Shown in pieces: positions 12,511 to 24,395 of a DNA stretch of 64,000 bases. The position numbers were made by a program, and so were the translations under genes. Under the pieces are notes generated by a model, which had not been told where the DNA came from, did no database searches, and was given only the letters and a program-made list of their open reading frames with translations. Source of the stretch: Otis tarda (Eukaryota > Chordata > Aves > Otidiformes > Otididae); NCBI GenBank assembly GCA_026413225.1, contig CM048591.1, forward strand, positions 41,160,803-41,224,802, written 5' to 3'. How positions within the stretch are numbered: the first letter of the stretch is position 1; every line of letters starts with the position of its first letter.

Positions 12511-15500
12511 AAAAAAAAAGATTGCTGTATTTAGAATCATTATTGCGTTACCCCTCTGGGAAAATCTTTTCAATGGAGACTACTGCTGGTACGCAAGGAC
12601 ATAAGCAATGTAGCAAATCAAGGTCTGCCAATTTTCATATTTCCTACCATGAGAAAACTGAGATTTTCTAATAGCTTTGGCATAAGGGAACACAGAAATC
12701 TTTTGGGGAAAACAACAAATCCTTCAGCTTGTCTTTGTAGAGTTCACTGAATATATGGAGGGACTTTACGGTGGGTCTTCTTGTGGAGTCTATCAAGCCT
12801 TCTCCATACCTAAGATCTTGTGGGTAGTTTAAAAAAATGACATAAAAGAAGTCAGGTATTTTAACTGTCATGGGATTATCCGAAAACGGTTGGTGCTTTT
12901 AGTTGCAACGTCTTCCTAAATTTTGATGACTGTACCCTTTCAGTATGTACAAAAACTTAAGGTTCACATCAATGACAATCAAAAAAGATTTCTAAAATAA
13001 GCAAGTGCATAAGTATTTTTTCAAACAATAACAAGTTGTACCACTGGACTGCTTGTGTTAATGTATCTCAGCAAATTTTGGACTAAAGAAACTAGACTTA
13101 TGTAAACAACAAAATAACTATTTGAAGGTCTTGATTCTATAAGCATTTGTACAAATTCTTTCAGTAAGCTTGCAGGTGGACTTGTACAGGCACTGGATTT
13201 CTTTTTGCTTGTGATTTGATTATTGCAAATTGTAATGACAATATTTTTGAATTGCCCTCAAAAAAGGACAGTTTTAAAGAAAAATGTTCAGTTTTAGTCT
13301 TTACTTTAAAAGATTTATTCAGCTTATAATAACAAAAATTATTACAAGTAATGAAAGTCTTTTTGGAACAAAAATTCAAACTGTCAGCTCTAACAAAGAA
13401 AAAAAAGCCACCACTCAGTCTAATAATTATTTTTTCTCCATTTTTAAAACTTTTCAACATTGATGTATTATTGGAGAAGACTTTATATGATAAGAAAGAA
13501 CATTTTCTAGCAGGAAAATATTCCCCTGGTAAAATTTCCTCCAGCTTTAAAAGTGTTTTAACTGACTAAGGAAGAGCAACAGTGAGATGATTACATATAA
13601 AACTCTGTCAACTATGTTAACTACACCCATCCCCCCCACCCCGCGCCACCCCTCTCCATAAAAAGTAGATAAAAACATCTGATCCTAATCTCTTCCAGAT
13701 ATTTAAACCTCAGATCTTATTTAGAATAAGTTGTAGGTAACGAGAGGGAAGGATGGTCTTAAGTTCAGATTATCCCTTCAACAGGACTGTTAAGCACTAA
13801 TTGCTGCATGTGATATCAGGTTTTAGGCAGGAAGCAGCAATCGTATTGAAGATTTCTAGCCCTTTATGTAACATGACAAGGGAATATTAAAACTTTCTAA
13901 AACTGCTTGGTTCCTTCTTGCTTCCATTTGATAATATGTAACTTCTGCAAATTATCCTAAAGGAAGACACATGTATTTTCTGTTTCTTGTCTTTAGATTA
14001 TAAAGTTGGTTTCCTTTTTTTCCTTAAGATGTACCAGTATGCAGAATACATTTACTGTTTGATAAAATGTGGTAGAGTCATTCCCTCTCAAAAAGAAAAT
14101 AAAATACATGAGACAATCCTCTTATAAAGTAGAAAACAAAATAAAGCAGTGAATGAATTGTGGCATTTCTCTTTGTACATATGAACCTACTTACTTATAC
14201 ATCCATAATGTAATCCCAGATCCCCTGTCTACTCATTAGCTCACTAATTTCTTGTAGCTATCGTAACAGCTGGGTTTCTTCAGGACATATTGAATTTTGA
14301 AGACGCCACTGGCTTTGCTGATCAGCTAACAACGGTATTTCATGCAAAGAAGAGGCCTGGACAAAAGCATAGTTAGGCTTACAGAACAAAAACGTCAGCA
14401 TATTAAGGCTGACAATTCTGTGGAAAAGGCACAAAAATTATCTTTATTTAGTAGAAAACTTACCATACGGTTCACATAGACAGTCGTACTGTTTTGAAAT
14501 CAGACTTTTTTGAACTTGCAAGTTTGATGATTGAAAGTTGGTTAGAGTTTCCTTGGGGGAAAAAAGGGCTTTTTCTCTATTGCTGAACAACACTCTGCAT
14601 TCAAGTGAAATGGAAAATAGGTTAAGGTGTCTTTATAAGAAAACATCTCCTATTGGTTTAAAAATCCAGCCTGGCAAAATACAGAGTAGATATTTAAAAT
14701 GTGCATAGTGCATGAAATTACCTTACATTATGGGTAATGCATGCCTTGTAGCAATTATGTCACTTATGCTTACACTAATTAAGTGTTGATGTGTGAGCAC
14801 TAAGTTGCAATGATGTTGTTAACTAATGTACATAAATATTCCCTTTAAACTGTAATTGCACTTTGCCATAACTTAAAAGAAGATATGCTCAACTGGAAGT
14901 ATACAGTTCCGTTACATTAAGGAAGACATTACAAACTTCAGCCTGTCAGTAAATACAATGCTGGAGTTCTATATTTTAACTTAAAGGGGAAAAAACCTTT
15001 TGTCATGGAATTTACTATACACAATCCTGCCAGAAAAATGTACATGTTACCCATTTAAAAGGACAGCAGCAATGTGCAGGGTAAAACAGTTCAGTTCACA
15101 AGGGCTGAATGTCCTAAACCTGAATGATGCAATGTGGCTTAATCCACAATTTATCCGCCGTAGACATTAACTGCACTGCATTTCTGTCAAAAGAACAGAG
15201 CTGATCTTGGGAAAATTTGTAGTGTTCTATCCACTTGGTGAAATGCAAGACATATGATAGCCTAAAGTTAATATTGTTTCACTTTTAACACTAGAAATCC
15301 AGTGTCTGCTTTAAAACTGACATGGAGGAAGATTCAGAAAAGTGTACTATCCAGAATTTTCTTTTTAAGAAGTGCAGTTACAGTGCCATGAAACCACAGA
15401 GCAATACTGTCGTAGAAGACACTTCTCAGGTCATTGCAAGTCTGACAATAGCCAGTTTTGGAAAAAAATTAGGTCATTAAAAAAAATTTGCCTTTCTGAG

Positions 15501-15794
15501 CTAAGAATAAAAGGAGTACTAGTGTTCTTATCATATATGCAACAATATATATTGCCTTGCACTGAGAAGAAAATGAGCAGAGAAAATTCTAGGCAGTTCC
15601 AGCTGGGGCAGCAACTGCTATCCAATAAACCTCAATTATATTGAGAAAACCAGTACTGCCTGGGAGAAAACCTAAGATGTTTATAGGTTAAGTCCTGGGA
15701 ACTATAAGAAATTCAGCCTCTTGTCTTCAGTAAAAGATTGGCTTGTTCTGCTTCAGTTCAGGAAAAATTCTTCAGTTCATTACTGCCTCTCACA
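12511..15794. other. Unique AT-rich noncoding stretch
   Basis: No gene or recognisable transposon is visible. The only distinct feature is the C-rich quadruplex-type tract at 13626-13652. Frames of up to 99 codons (for example 13161-13460 minus) are rich in Lys, Phe and Asn, as expected from AT-rich DNA, and have no recognisable domain. Confidence 0.65.
13626..13652 (-). other. G-quadruplex / i-motif candidate
   Basis: On the plus strand four C-runs occur in order: C3 (13626-13628), C7 (13631-13637), C4 (13639-13642) and C4 (13649-13652), with loops of 2, 1 and 6 bases. The minus strand thus meets the usual rule for an intramolecular G-quadruplex (four G3+ runs, loops of 1-7). It stands alone in AT-rich surroundings. 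Confidence 0.7.
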
Positions 15795-16905
15795 GTATCC
15801 TTCTGGACAAAGTGTCCAGCACATAGCTAGACAAGTCCATAATATGTTGGGTGAGCAATTGCCTGATGGGCTGGGCTCAAAGTGTTATAGTAAATGGAGT
15901 TACATCTGGCTGGCAGCAAGTCACCAACGGGGTTCTGTAGGGCTCGATTTTAGGGCCATTGTTATTTGATGTTTTTATAACTGATCTAGACACAGGAATC
16001 AAATGTACATTAGGTAAGTTTTCTGATGATACTAAACTACCCCTTGAGGGTAGAGATGCCTTCCAGAGAGATCTGGATAGAATAGAGAGCTGTGCAATCA
16101 CGAACTGTATGAAATTTAACAAAGTAAGTGCAGGATTCTACACCTGGGAAGGGGTAGTCCTGGTTGTACGTACAAACTGGGGCATGAGAGGCTGGAGAGA
16201 AGCCCCATGGAAAGAGATCTGGGGATTAGGTTGATGGTAAGTTGAATATGAGTCAACAGTGTGCCCCAGCAGCTAAAAGGGCCAACAGTATCCTAAGGTG
16301 CATCAAGCTCAGCGTAGCTAGCCAGTCAAGGGAGGTGAGTGTGTCACTCCACACTGCACTGGTGTGGCCCCACCTTGAGTATTGTGTGCAATTTTGGGTG
16401 CCTGAATGTAAGAAGGATGGCAAACTGTTAGAGTGTGTCCACAGGAAAGCAACCAAGATGGTGAAAGTCCTCAAGGCCAAGACTTCCAAAGAGTAGCTGA
16501 GGTCATCGGGCTTGTTCAGCTTGGAGGAAAGAAGGCTGAAGGGTGAACTTATTGCAGTCTACAGCTTCCTGAAGGTGGGCAGCAGAGGGACAGGTGCTGA
16601 TCTCCTCTCTTTGGTGACCAGCAACAGGACACGAGGACATGCAATGAAGCTGCATCACAGGAAGTTCACATTGGACATTAGGAGAAGGTTCCTCCTCAAT
16701 GAGGGAGTGGTCAGTCACTGGAACAGGCTCTCCAGAGAAGCAATCACAGCACCAAGCCTGTCAGAGTTCAAGCAGCATGTGGATGAAGCTTTCAGTTATG
16801 TGGTTTAATTTTAGGTAGTCCTGCAAGGAGAAGGGATTTGGACTTGATCATCCTTATGGGTCCCTTCCAATTTAAGATATTCTATGATTCTGTGTTTCTA
16901 TGATT
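15795..16905 (+). mobile_element. CR1 LINE copy B: older subfamily, plus strand
   Basis: The copy begins inside the reverse transcriptase domain and runs to the 3' tail. A 'LDKVSST.LDKSI' region near 15800-15850 is followed by a segment matching '[13 protein letters not shown]' at about 15940-15980. The active-site box reads F-S-D-D at 16019-16030 instead of FADD. The ORF2 C-terminal part follows (frame 16242-16496, with AKRANSILRCIK and LEYCVQFW; then 16512-16808, with EERRLKGEL and HWNRLSREA). The tail is TTCTATGATTCTGTG and TTCTATGATT, then GATA repeats. Its wording differs from copies F and G, and it has many stops and frameshifts, which suggests an older CR1 subfamily. It lacks the endonuclease domain and is inactive. 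Confidence 0.9.
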
Positions 16906-16917
16906 AGATAGATAGAT
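16904..16917. repeat. Short GATA microsatellite at a CR1 3' end
   Basis: Three GATA/TAGA units directly follow the ATGATT end of CR1 copy B. Tandem growth at the end of a CR1 tail is a common way for such microsatellites to arise. The array is very short. Confidence 0.7.
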
Positions 16918-18870
16918 TTCCTAAGATTAGACTAAGTGTTTTCCTGCAGTTATGATTTGTAGTCAACACCAAAATTCTGATGAAACCTCATACATTTTGA
17001 CTGAAGTTGCAACTATATGGTTTTATAAATTCAAGATGAACTTTCTTGAGAAAAGAGAGAGATGAAAAAAGTGAGCACACAACTCTTTCAATCTAAAAAT
17101 GGCTGTTTACCACAACACAGCTTCATTGCCACCTTCAAAAGCCTCTTTTATTCCAGGACAGAGAGGAAGAAAAAAATTGGAAACTTTGAAAGTTGTCATC
17201 AAATAGAATTGCTCTTCTCTAGCCAGTTCTAATAGTAGCTAAGAACAGCACCAACAGCATTGCCTTCCCTCCAAAACCAGAGAATATAAAATAGAATTAC
17301 TCCACCTCAGAAGAGACTAACTGACATCACTGATGCAGTTTAGAATGGAGTTTATACATGAAAACCTTCAGCAGGTGCATGATCAAATGTATTAGTTCCG
17401 TTAAGTGTATCCACAAGGCAAATATGTTGTCAGAGGGCAACACATGGACTCCTTGAGCCTGCAAAGTTGTTATGTACACAGCAGATAAGACATTGAAGTC
17501 AAGAGACAAGCCAGTGCAAGTCTTAAATCCATCAGGAATATCATGTCCCCAGTGGCTTGTGGGAATATGTTTCAAAGCTCATAGTAGATGCATAACAACT
17601 AAAAGCCTGTTCTCCCAGGAATTTAAACCTACTGTGAGAGATGTTTGGAGAACTGAAAAGAACAAAAAATCTGTTTTACCAAAAGAAGCAATGCTGCAAT
17701 ATGTACAGTACATAAATTACTTGAAAGTATTATCATAATTTGCAATAAGAAAATCTCAAAGGCTTGAAAGATTCAGACAAGCAGATAGAACTTAAGGTAC
17801 TCCTTCTGCTTCAATCTACATTAGCCAGACCTCTGTTCTGGTCTAGAAAATAAGCCTTTAAACTTACTGAGTTTTTCAGGCCTGAGTAACTTGGGTATTG
17901 CCTCTAATACTGCTTACAGAATTTAACACTGGACATATTTCAGAAATAACCAACCAACATAAAAATTCACTCAATCTTTAACAAGAAAGTCAACAAAGAT
18001 TTCTGCAGTCTGGATTTTGATGAATCATCACGTTCAGTCCTGATTTATCCAACCTGCTTCACCCATATCTAACAGCAGATTTTTCTATGATGGAAGTATT
18101 CCAATAGATTGCAAATATATGCAATAACTTGAAAATGGACTAAGAGAAAAAACTTCTGATGGGAAGAGAGCACATAAAATGGGAGAGAGAATGAATCTGG
18201 GAATCTATGGGGAATTCATGACACAACATGTTGCTGCTTCAAACAACCAAGCACTCTGACCTGCAACTCTGTGCAATATTGTCCATGAAGAGGGCAAGCA
18301 CAGCACTGAACTGCCAGGCTTCACTCCCTGATGGCTGAATAATCCTTTTATCTCCATCTGGTCTACTAATCATGTTGTTTAACTGCTGAGGTGAAGTTTG
18401 TATTGACTTTTAACCCTGGGTGTGCTCAGAAGATGGCGAAAAGGCAGCTGAAACCTCAAAATCTTTTTCTTCCAGAGCATCTGTGCACTACCAGTTAGAT
18501 TTCAGGCCTAGATGTGAACTGTGTAAAAACCAGAGTCCCAAAAGAACAGAAACAAGATGTAAAACATCCATTCATGGTGAGGAGTGGTCTGCACCAACTC
18601 TGGATCAGTGCATAAAATTAATGTTGATTTTTGGAGGCCTAAGTGTTCTACAGAGAAGTACCAGCTGGTAGTACTCTTCTTTATAGACTAAGCTACTCAT
18701 GCTGTGTTCACAGAACCACTTATTCTCTGGCTTCTTTGGCTAGAAAAGAGAGTGGATACAACAATAGCTAAACCTGCCCTTTTGTCCTGCTCTGCTTCAT
18801 TGTCCCACATTAAGTCTGGCATCCAAGCTGGAAAAAAGGCTTATATGGGAAGAAGCCGTCAAATAAAGGC
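16918..18870. other. Unique noncoding stretch between CR1 copies
   Basis: No gene, RNA gene or recognisable repeat is seen. The frames at 17472-17738 and 18420-18671 have no family resemblance and no convincing splice context. Confidence 0.6.
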
Positions 18871-19327
18871 TGCCAGGAGGTGGAGGGAGGTTATTCTCCC
18901 CCTCTACTATGGTGAGACCCCACCTGCAGTGCTGCGTCCAGCTCTGGAGCCCTCAGCACAGGAGAGGCAAGGACTAGTTGGAGCGAGTCCAGAGGAGGGC
19001 CAGCAAGTCCATCAGAGGCCTGGAGCACCAACCACCTCTCCTCTCCTATGAATACAGGCTGAGAGAGTTGGGGCTGTTCAGCTTGGAGAAGAGAAGGCTC
19101 TAGGGAGACCTTATTGTGGCCTTTCCGTACCTAAAGGGGGCTTATAAGAAAGATGGGGACAGACTCTTTAGGAGGGCCTGTTGCGACAGGACAAGGGGTA
19201 ATGGCTTTAAACAAAAAGAGGGCAGATTCAGATTAGCTATAAGGAAGACATTTTTCACAGTGAGGGTGGTAGAACACTGCAACAGCTTGTGCAGAGAGGT
19301 GGTGGACGCCCTGTCCCTGGAAACATT
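18871..19327 (+). mobile_element. CR1 LINE copy C: fragment lacking both ends
   Basis: The fragment covers the C-terminal third of ORF2, from DNA equivalent to 'SREVILPLY' (about 18871-18905), through the '[14 protein letters not shown]'-like region (18985-19040) and the '[14 protein letters not shown]' region (19065-19100), to 'VVDALSLETL' (19300-19330). Frames shift several times. Homology stops around 19327, before the ORF2 stop, 3' UTR and tail repeats. LINE insertions normally lose 5' rather than 3' sequence, so the missing 3' end points to a later deletion or to insertion of the GC-rich block that starts here. Confidence 0.9.
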
Positions 19328-20376
19328 GCTGGGCTGCCCGCTGCTGGGTCTTTGTGCTCGCAGCACTGGCCTCTGACCACAGGACCTGAGAGGCCTGAGA
19401 TTAAAACCCACTCACAAGGCCATGTGAGGGCAGCAAGCGCACTGTGGAACAGGCCTTCCCCTTTGCAAGGGCGTCGGCCTTCCTGGCTGCCTGGTTCCGA
19501 CACCTCTGTGACGCCAGAAAGGCGCGGCTGTGACCCCACTGCTCTTCAGCAGCCACAGGCTCTGTTCCCCCACTTTGTGTCCAGAGCTCCTGTGGGCGCA
19601 CATGCAAGGTGTGGAGGCTCCAGCAGGACCTTTGGCTTGCTCTTTGAGCTTTGGCGTGGCGCAGGGCAGCAGCTGTGGGTGCTGAGCAAAGGCAGCCCCT
19701 TCCAGCACTCCTCTCGCCTTTGCCCAGCTACGCGGTGCTGCTGCCTCCATCGGGGCCCGGCGCCACAAGAGTGCAAGGGACGTTGGCAGCGATGAGCATC
19801 CCCAAGACTTCCTCCACCTTCCCTCACCACCTCCTACATGTACGCTGTGCTAATTTAACCCAGCACTTCTCCGGAATGAACCCGCCTGAGCGCAGGGGAG
19901 CACCTGGCCCACGCTGCAGCTGCAGCCTACCAACGCACCGGCAGAGCAGTGCAAGCTTGGCATTTTGCTCTCTCTCGCACCCAATAAACCACCTGCTTGT
20001 CAGGGGCTGGCTTTTATAAAACGCACTACAGCTACCCACTGTAGGGAATGCTTTCCAACACCATCTCAGCAGTGCAGGAAAGCTAAGGGGACAACTTCTT
20101 GGGCTGTACCATAAGAGTTTGCTTAACAGAAGTTTAATGGCTTCAATTAACACGTTGGTTTGCTGCAACCACAGCAGCAACATTTGTTGGTTTCCTGCAA
20201 GAAAAGAGGACATGTTTACCTTGTGCTCTCCCAGCCTCCCACTTCCAAGCGCCAGCACGGGGCTGTCCAAGGCCTTTCAGCAGCCGCCAGCCTGGCAGTC
20301 CCTAAGACCTGTGCATTGCCCAGCTGCCATGCGCTCAGGCCACGTGGGCAGCCCCATCCCTCATGGGTCCTTCTCC
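19328..20376. other. GC-rich unclassified block between two CR1 fragments
   Basis: About 1.05 kb of distinctly GC-rich sequence with many CpG sites lies exactly between the broken 3' end of CR1 copy C and the broken 5' end of copy D, in otherwise AT-rich surroundings. It carries open frames on both strands (up to 171 codons), as GC-rich DNA does by chance, and none resembles a known domain. An AATAAA occurs near 19983. I see no LTR termini, no poly(A) tail and no tRNA-like promoter. Options are a non-reference insertion, part of an unrecognised repeat, or the remnant of a retrocopy. Confidence 0.5.
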
Positions 20377-20853
20377 TGGTGCTCCCAACATAAGAAGGAT
20401 GTGGACCTGTTGGAGGAGGTCCAGAGGAGGGCCACAAAGATGATCAGATGGCTGGAGCACCTCTCCTATGAGGACAGGCTGAGAAAGTTGAGGCTGTTCA
20501 GCCTGAAGAGGAGAAGGCTCTGGGGAGACCTTATTGTGGCCTTTCAGTTCCTAAAAGGGCCTTATAAGAAAGACGGGGAGAAACTCTTTAGTAGGACCTG
20601 TTGTGAAAGGATGACGGGTAATAGAAGGGGTTAGATTCAGACTAGATATAATGAAGACATTTTTTACGATGAGGGTGGTGAAACGCTGGAACTGGTTGCC
20701 CAGAGAGGTTGTTGATGTCCCATCCCTGGAAATGTTCAAGGCCGGCCTGGACAGGGCTCTGAGCAACATGATCTAGTTGAAGATATTTCTGCTCCTTCCA
20801 GGAGGGTTGGGCTAGATGACCTTGAAAAGACCTTTAAAACTCTATGACTCTAT
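20377..20853 (+). mobile_element. CR1 LINE copy D: 5'-truncated, plus strand
   Basis: It starts at '[22 protein letters not shown]' (about 20380-20450) and continues through '[27 protein letters not shown]', the '[14 protein letters not shown]' region and the ORF2 end ('DRALSNMI', near 20745-20775). The 3' UTR follows, with a CCTTGAAAAGACC motif and a decayed CTATGACTCTAT tail. About 60% of this range is still in one frame. It overlaps in content with copy C, so it is a separate copy and not the continuation of C. It is only the 3' end of the element and therefore inactive. Confidence 0.92.
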
Positions 20854-22384
20854 CTCCTATAAAGGTAGATTCCTTTCAAAATAATCAGACCGACACTTCA
20901 TTTTAAAGACAGGGACACTGAGAACGGGTCAATTCATGCAAAAAGAGAAGCTGATGTAAGCTAGCTGTCTAAGTTATAGACAATGTTTTCCAAGCCTGCC
21001 AGGCATGAATGTTTGATGCATTTCTGTAGTATCCTGTATCCAGTTTCCGCTGTAATCAAATGTGAATGCTAGAATGTCTACTGATGTTAGTGCTGTATCT
21101 TGTATCACAGCAAATGCCACAAAAAGATGACTCAAGTCATGAAGCTATCCTAGCTGCTACCAAATGTGTGAGCTATAAATTGCAAAATGCTGACCACTTT
21201 CTCTGCCCCTGCCAAATAGTCTTGTCAGGCATAATGACATTTCCATTCAGACTCTGTAACCTCACGTGACCTGGACTGGTTGGATTGGGAGTATCTCTAT
21301 GACTGCTGGGAGGATCTGTCATCTGCCTTTTTGTTCTGAGGTGACTTCAAGCCATTTGCTAGGCTAATTCCCAAATCTTCTGGAGTCACGCTTCAGCCAA
21401 TTAGGCCCCAGAGCAGGCCTGGAGTAAGGGAAGCCTCAGGCTGTTTCAGACCCCTTCAGTGCCCTGGATGTCTGCTCCAGCTGCTTCTCCTACATCATCT
21501 CCTTTGGGCTTTCCATGAGAAGGGATGAGGTCCTTAATATAATCTATTCCTACTGAGCTCAGCTGGCTTTCTTACATCTTCCTCCTGTTGCAAGACAATC
21601 CTCCCTAAAGGAGAGAGACCAAGGACCATAGCTGTTAATAAGGTTTCAGAAGACATCAGCTTACTACCAGACAGGCTACTGATGTTATACACAGGGCATA
21701 TATTTTGCATACGTATAGGAATGCTTATAATGTATACAGACCTTTGTTATACAATTCATAAACCAGATAGTGGGATTCTGCTATGCTTACTAGGCTTCCT
21801 CATGTTATGTATTCTGTGCAAAAAGTAGGAAACACAAATACGCATTTTGCTTCTTGTTTTCAAGCTTATCTGCTTCTCTTTCAAGCTGGTTTGGGCCAAT
21901 AAAGAAAATCAAGTTTGTTTTTAATTCAGATATTTTATCCCTTTACTTCCTCATCTCTTCCAAAGACTTAAGTGAGTCTTAAGTAATGGAAGAATTAAAG
22001 GTCTGTTGTGTTGGGATAAGGTATTAAGTAAGCCTCTGCAAAGTCAGCAAGATCCAAGGTCACAAGACATTACCTCTAAACAGGCAGTGGTCATCAACAA
22101 AGAATTTAGTGGCAGCTGGTAAAAGACATCTGAGATGAATCATGGTGATTTTGAATGACAAAGAGTTCTCTTTGAAAATTTCTAACCATTAAAAGTTTCA
22201 GAAATTAGAAAACAGTAAATATTGAAGTGTCATAAAGCAGGAGGCAAAGCATCCTTTGCTGATCCCAGATTAAAGCAATGGGAAAGATCTTTGCTATTAC
22301 AGGAAGATATGGCTTTTCTGATATGGCTTTTCCTCTGAGGTTCCTGAGGCAATAGGAGCAAACAGGGAAACACTAATGCAGCAC
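20854..22384. other. Unique noncoding stretch between CR1 copies
   Basis: No gene or clear repeat is visible. Small features are a 7-bp hairpin with arms ACTTAAG/CTTAAGT near 21967-21985 and a 14-bp tandem duplication (GATATGGCTTTTC-type) at 22306-22333. Confidence 0.6.
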
Positions 22385-24395
22385 CTCAAAGGAATTAAGG
22401 GCTGTTCCTCTAATAGGGTGACATAGCTGACAGCCCAGATGAAGTGGTTCTACACCAAGGCATACAGCACGGGCAACAAACAGGAGGAGCTGGAAGCCAC
22501 TGTACTGATAGAAAGCTACGACCTGGTTGCCATTATGGAAATCTAGTGGGATTAATCCCATGACTGGAGTGTGGCTGTCCATGGCTAGGGGCTGTTCAGA
22601 AGTCACAGGCGAGGAAGGAGGCGTGGAGGTGTTGCCCTCTCCATCAAGAAATGGATAAATTGTGAAGTCACCCATGACGAGCAAGACTAGTGAACTGGTA
22701 CAACGGACAAGATGACTGAGATACTCAACAAATTTTTTTTTGCCTCAGTCTTCCCTTGTAACCCCCTTCTCACCTCTCTCAAGTTGGGGACTAGGGGAGC
22801 AAAGTCCCTCCTGCTGTAAGAGAAGACCAGGTTTGCGATCACCTGAGGAACCTGAACATATGTAAGTCTGTGGGACATGATGAGATGCATCCCAGAGTCT
22901 TGAGGGAACTGGCTAATGTAGTTTCCAAACCACTCTCCATGATAATTGAAAAGTCATGGCAGTCAGGCGAGGTCCCTGCTGACTGGAAAATAGGAAACAT
23001 TGCACCCATTTTTAAAAAGGGTAAAAAGGAGGATCCTGGAAACTACCGACCTGCCAGTCTCACCTCTGTGCCTGGGAAGATAATGCAACAGATCCTCTGA
23101 GAAGCCATGGTGAGGCACACGGAGGACAAGCCAGCATGGCCTCACCAAAGGCACGTCCTGCCTGACCAACCTCATGGCCTTCTATGATGGAGTGACTACA
23201 TCAGTGGACAAGGGAAGAGCTACAGATGTCATCTGCCTGGACTTCTGTAAGGCCTTTGACATGGTCACCCACAACATCCTTCTCTGTAAACTGGAGAGAT
23301 ACAGATTTGATGGGTGGACTGTTTGGTGGATGAGGAACTGTTTGGTTGGTCGTATCCAGAGGGTAGTGGTCAACAGCTTAATGTCTAGATGGGAGTTGGT
23401 GATAAGTTGTGTCCCTCAGGTGTCTGTATTGGGACCAGTACTGTTTAATGTCTTCATCAATGACATAGACAGTGGGATTGAGTGCACCCTCAACAAGTTT
23501 GCAGATGATACTAAGCTGAGTGCTGTGGTTGACACACCTGAGGGGTGGGATGGCATCCAGAGGGCCTTGGACAAGCTCGACAGGTGGGCCCATGCAAACT
23601 TCATGAGGTTCAATAAGATGAAGTGAAAGGCCCTGCACCTGGGTTGGGGCAACCCCCAGCATCAACACAGGCTGGGGGATGAAGAGATTGAGTGCAGCCC
23701 TGCTGAGAAGCACTTGTGGCTACTGGTAGATGACAAGTTGGACATGAGCTGTCAATGTGCACTTGCAGCCCAGAAGGCCAACCGCATCCTGGGCTGCATC
23801 AAGAGGAGCGTGGCCAGCAGGCCAAGGGAGGTGATTCTGCCCCTTTATTCCACTCTCATGAGATCCCACCTGTAGTACTGTGTCCAGCTCTGGTTCCCTC
23901 AGCATGGGTCATGGACCTGTTGGAGTAAGTCTAGAGAAGGGCCACAAAAATTATCAGAGAGCTAGAGTACCTCTCCTGTGAGGACAGGCTGAGAGAGTTT
24001 GGGCTGTTTAGCCTGGAGAAGAGAAGGTTCTGGGAAGACCTGAGAGTGGCTTTCCACTACCTAAAGGGGGTTTATAAAAAAGATGGGGAGAAACCTGTTA
24101 GCAGGGCCTCTTGAGATATGATGAGGGGTAATGGTTTTAAACTAAAAGAGGGTAGATTTAGACTAGACATAAGGAAAAAATGTTTTTACAATGAGGGTAG
24201 TGCATCAGTGAAACAGGTTGCCCAAAGAAGTCATAGATGCCACACCCCTGGAGATGTTCAAGGTCAGGCCAGACAAGGCTCTGAGCAACCTAATCTAGTT
24301 GAAGATGTCCCTGCTTCTTGCAGGTGAGATGCAGTAGATGACCTTTGAAGGTCCCTTCCAATTCAAACCATTCCATGATTCTATGATTCTGTGAT
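22385..24395 (+). mobile_element. CR1 LINE copy E: longest copy, partial endonuclease plus RT
   Basis: This is the most complete CR1 here. It starts in the endonuclease domain (22400-22680), where 'GNKQEELEATVL' and 'ESYDLVAI' are readable, and the 'HDWSVAM' segment follows. Near 22683 the sequence jumps to the linker just before the RT domain ('AEILNKFFFASVFP'-like, 22715-22760), so most of the C-terminal endonuclease is deleted. The RT domain follows (frames 22870-23100 and 23174-23626), with '[13 protein letters not shown]', '[14 protein letters not shown]', '[14 protein letters not shown]', 'DFCKAFDMV' and an intact F-A-D-D catalytic box at 23498-23509. The ORF2 C-terminus and 3' UTR are decayed by stops, and the tail is CCATGATTCTATGATTCTGTGAT. 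Despite the intact catalytic box it cannot make a full protein. Confidence 0.93.

Noticed and set aside
19289..20634. Long overlapping frames (up to 171 codons) in the GC-rich block
   Set aside because: They occur on both strands in several frames, run in and out of CR1 sequence and have no domain. High GC lowers stop frequency.
18871..20853. Copies C and D as one CR1 split by an insertion
   Set aside because: Their contents overlap (both hold the 'KDMD' to 'PSLE' region), so they must be two separate copies.
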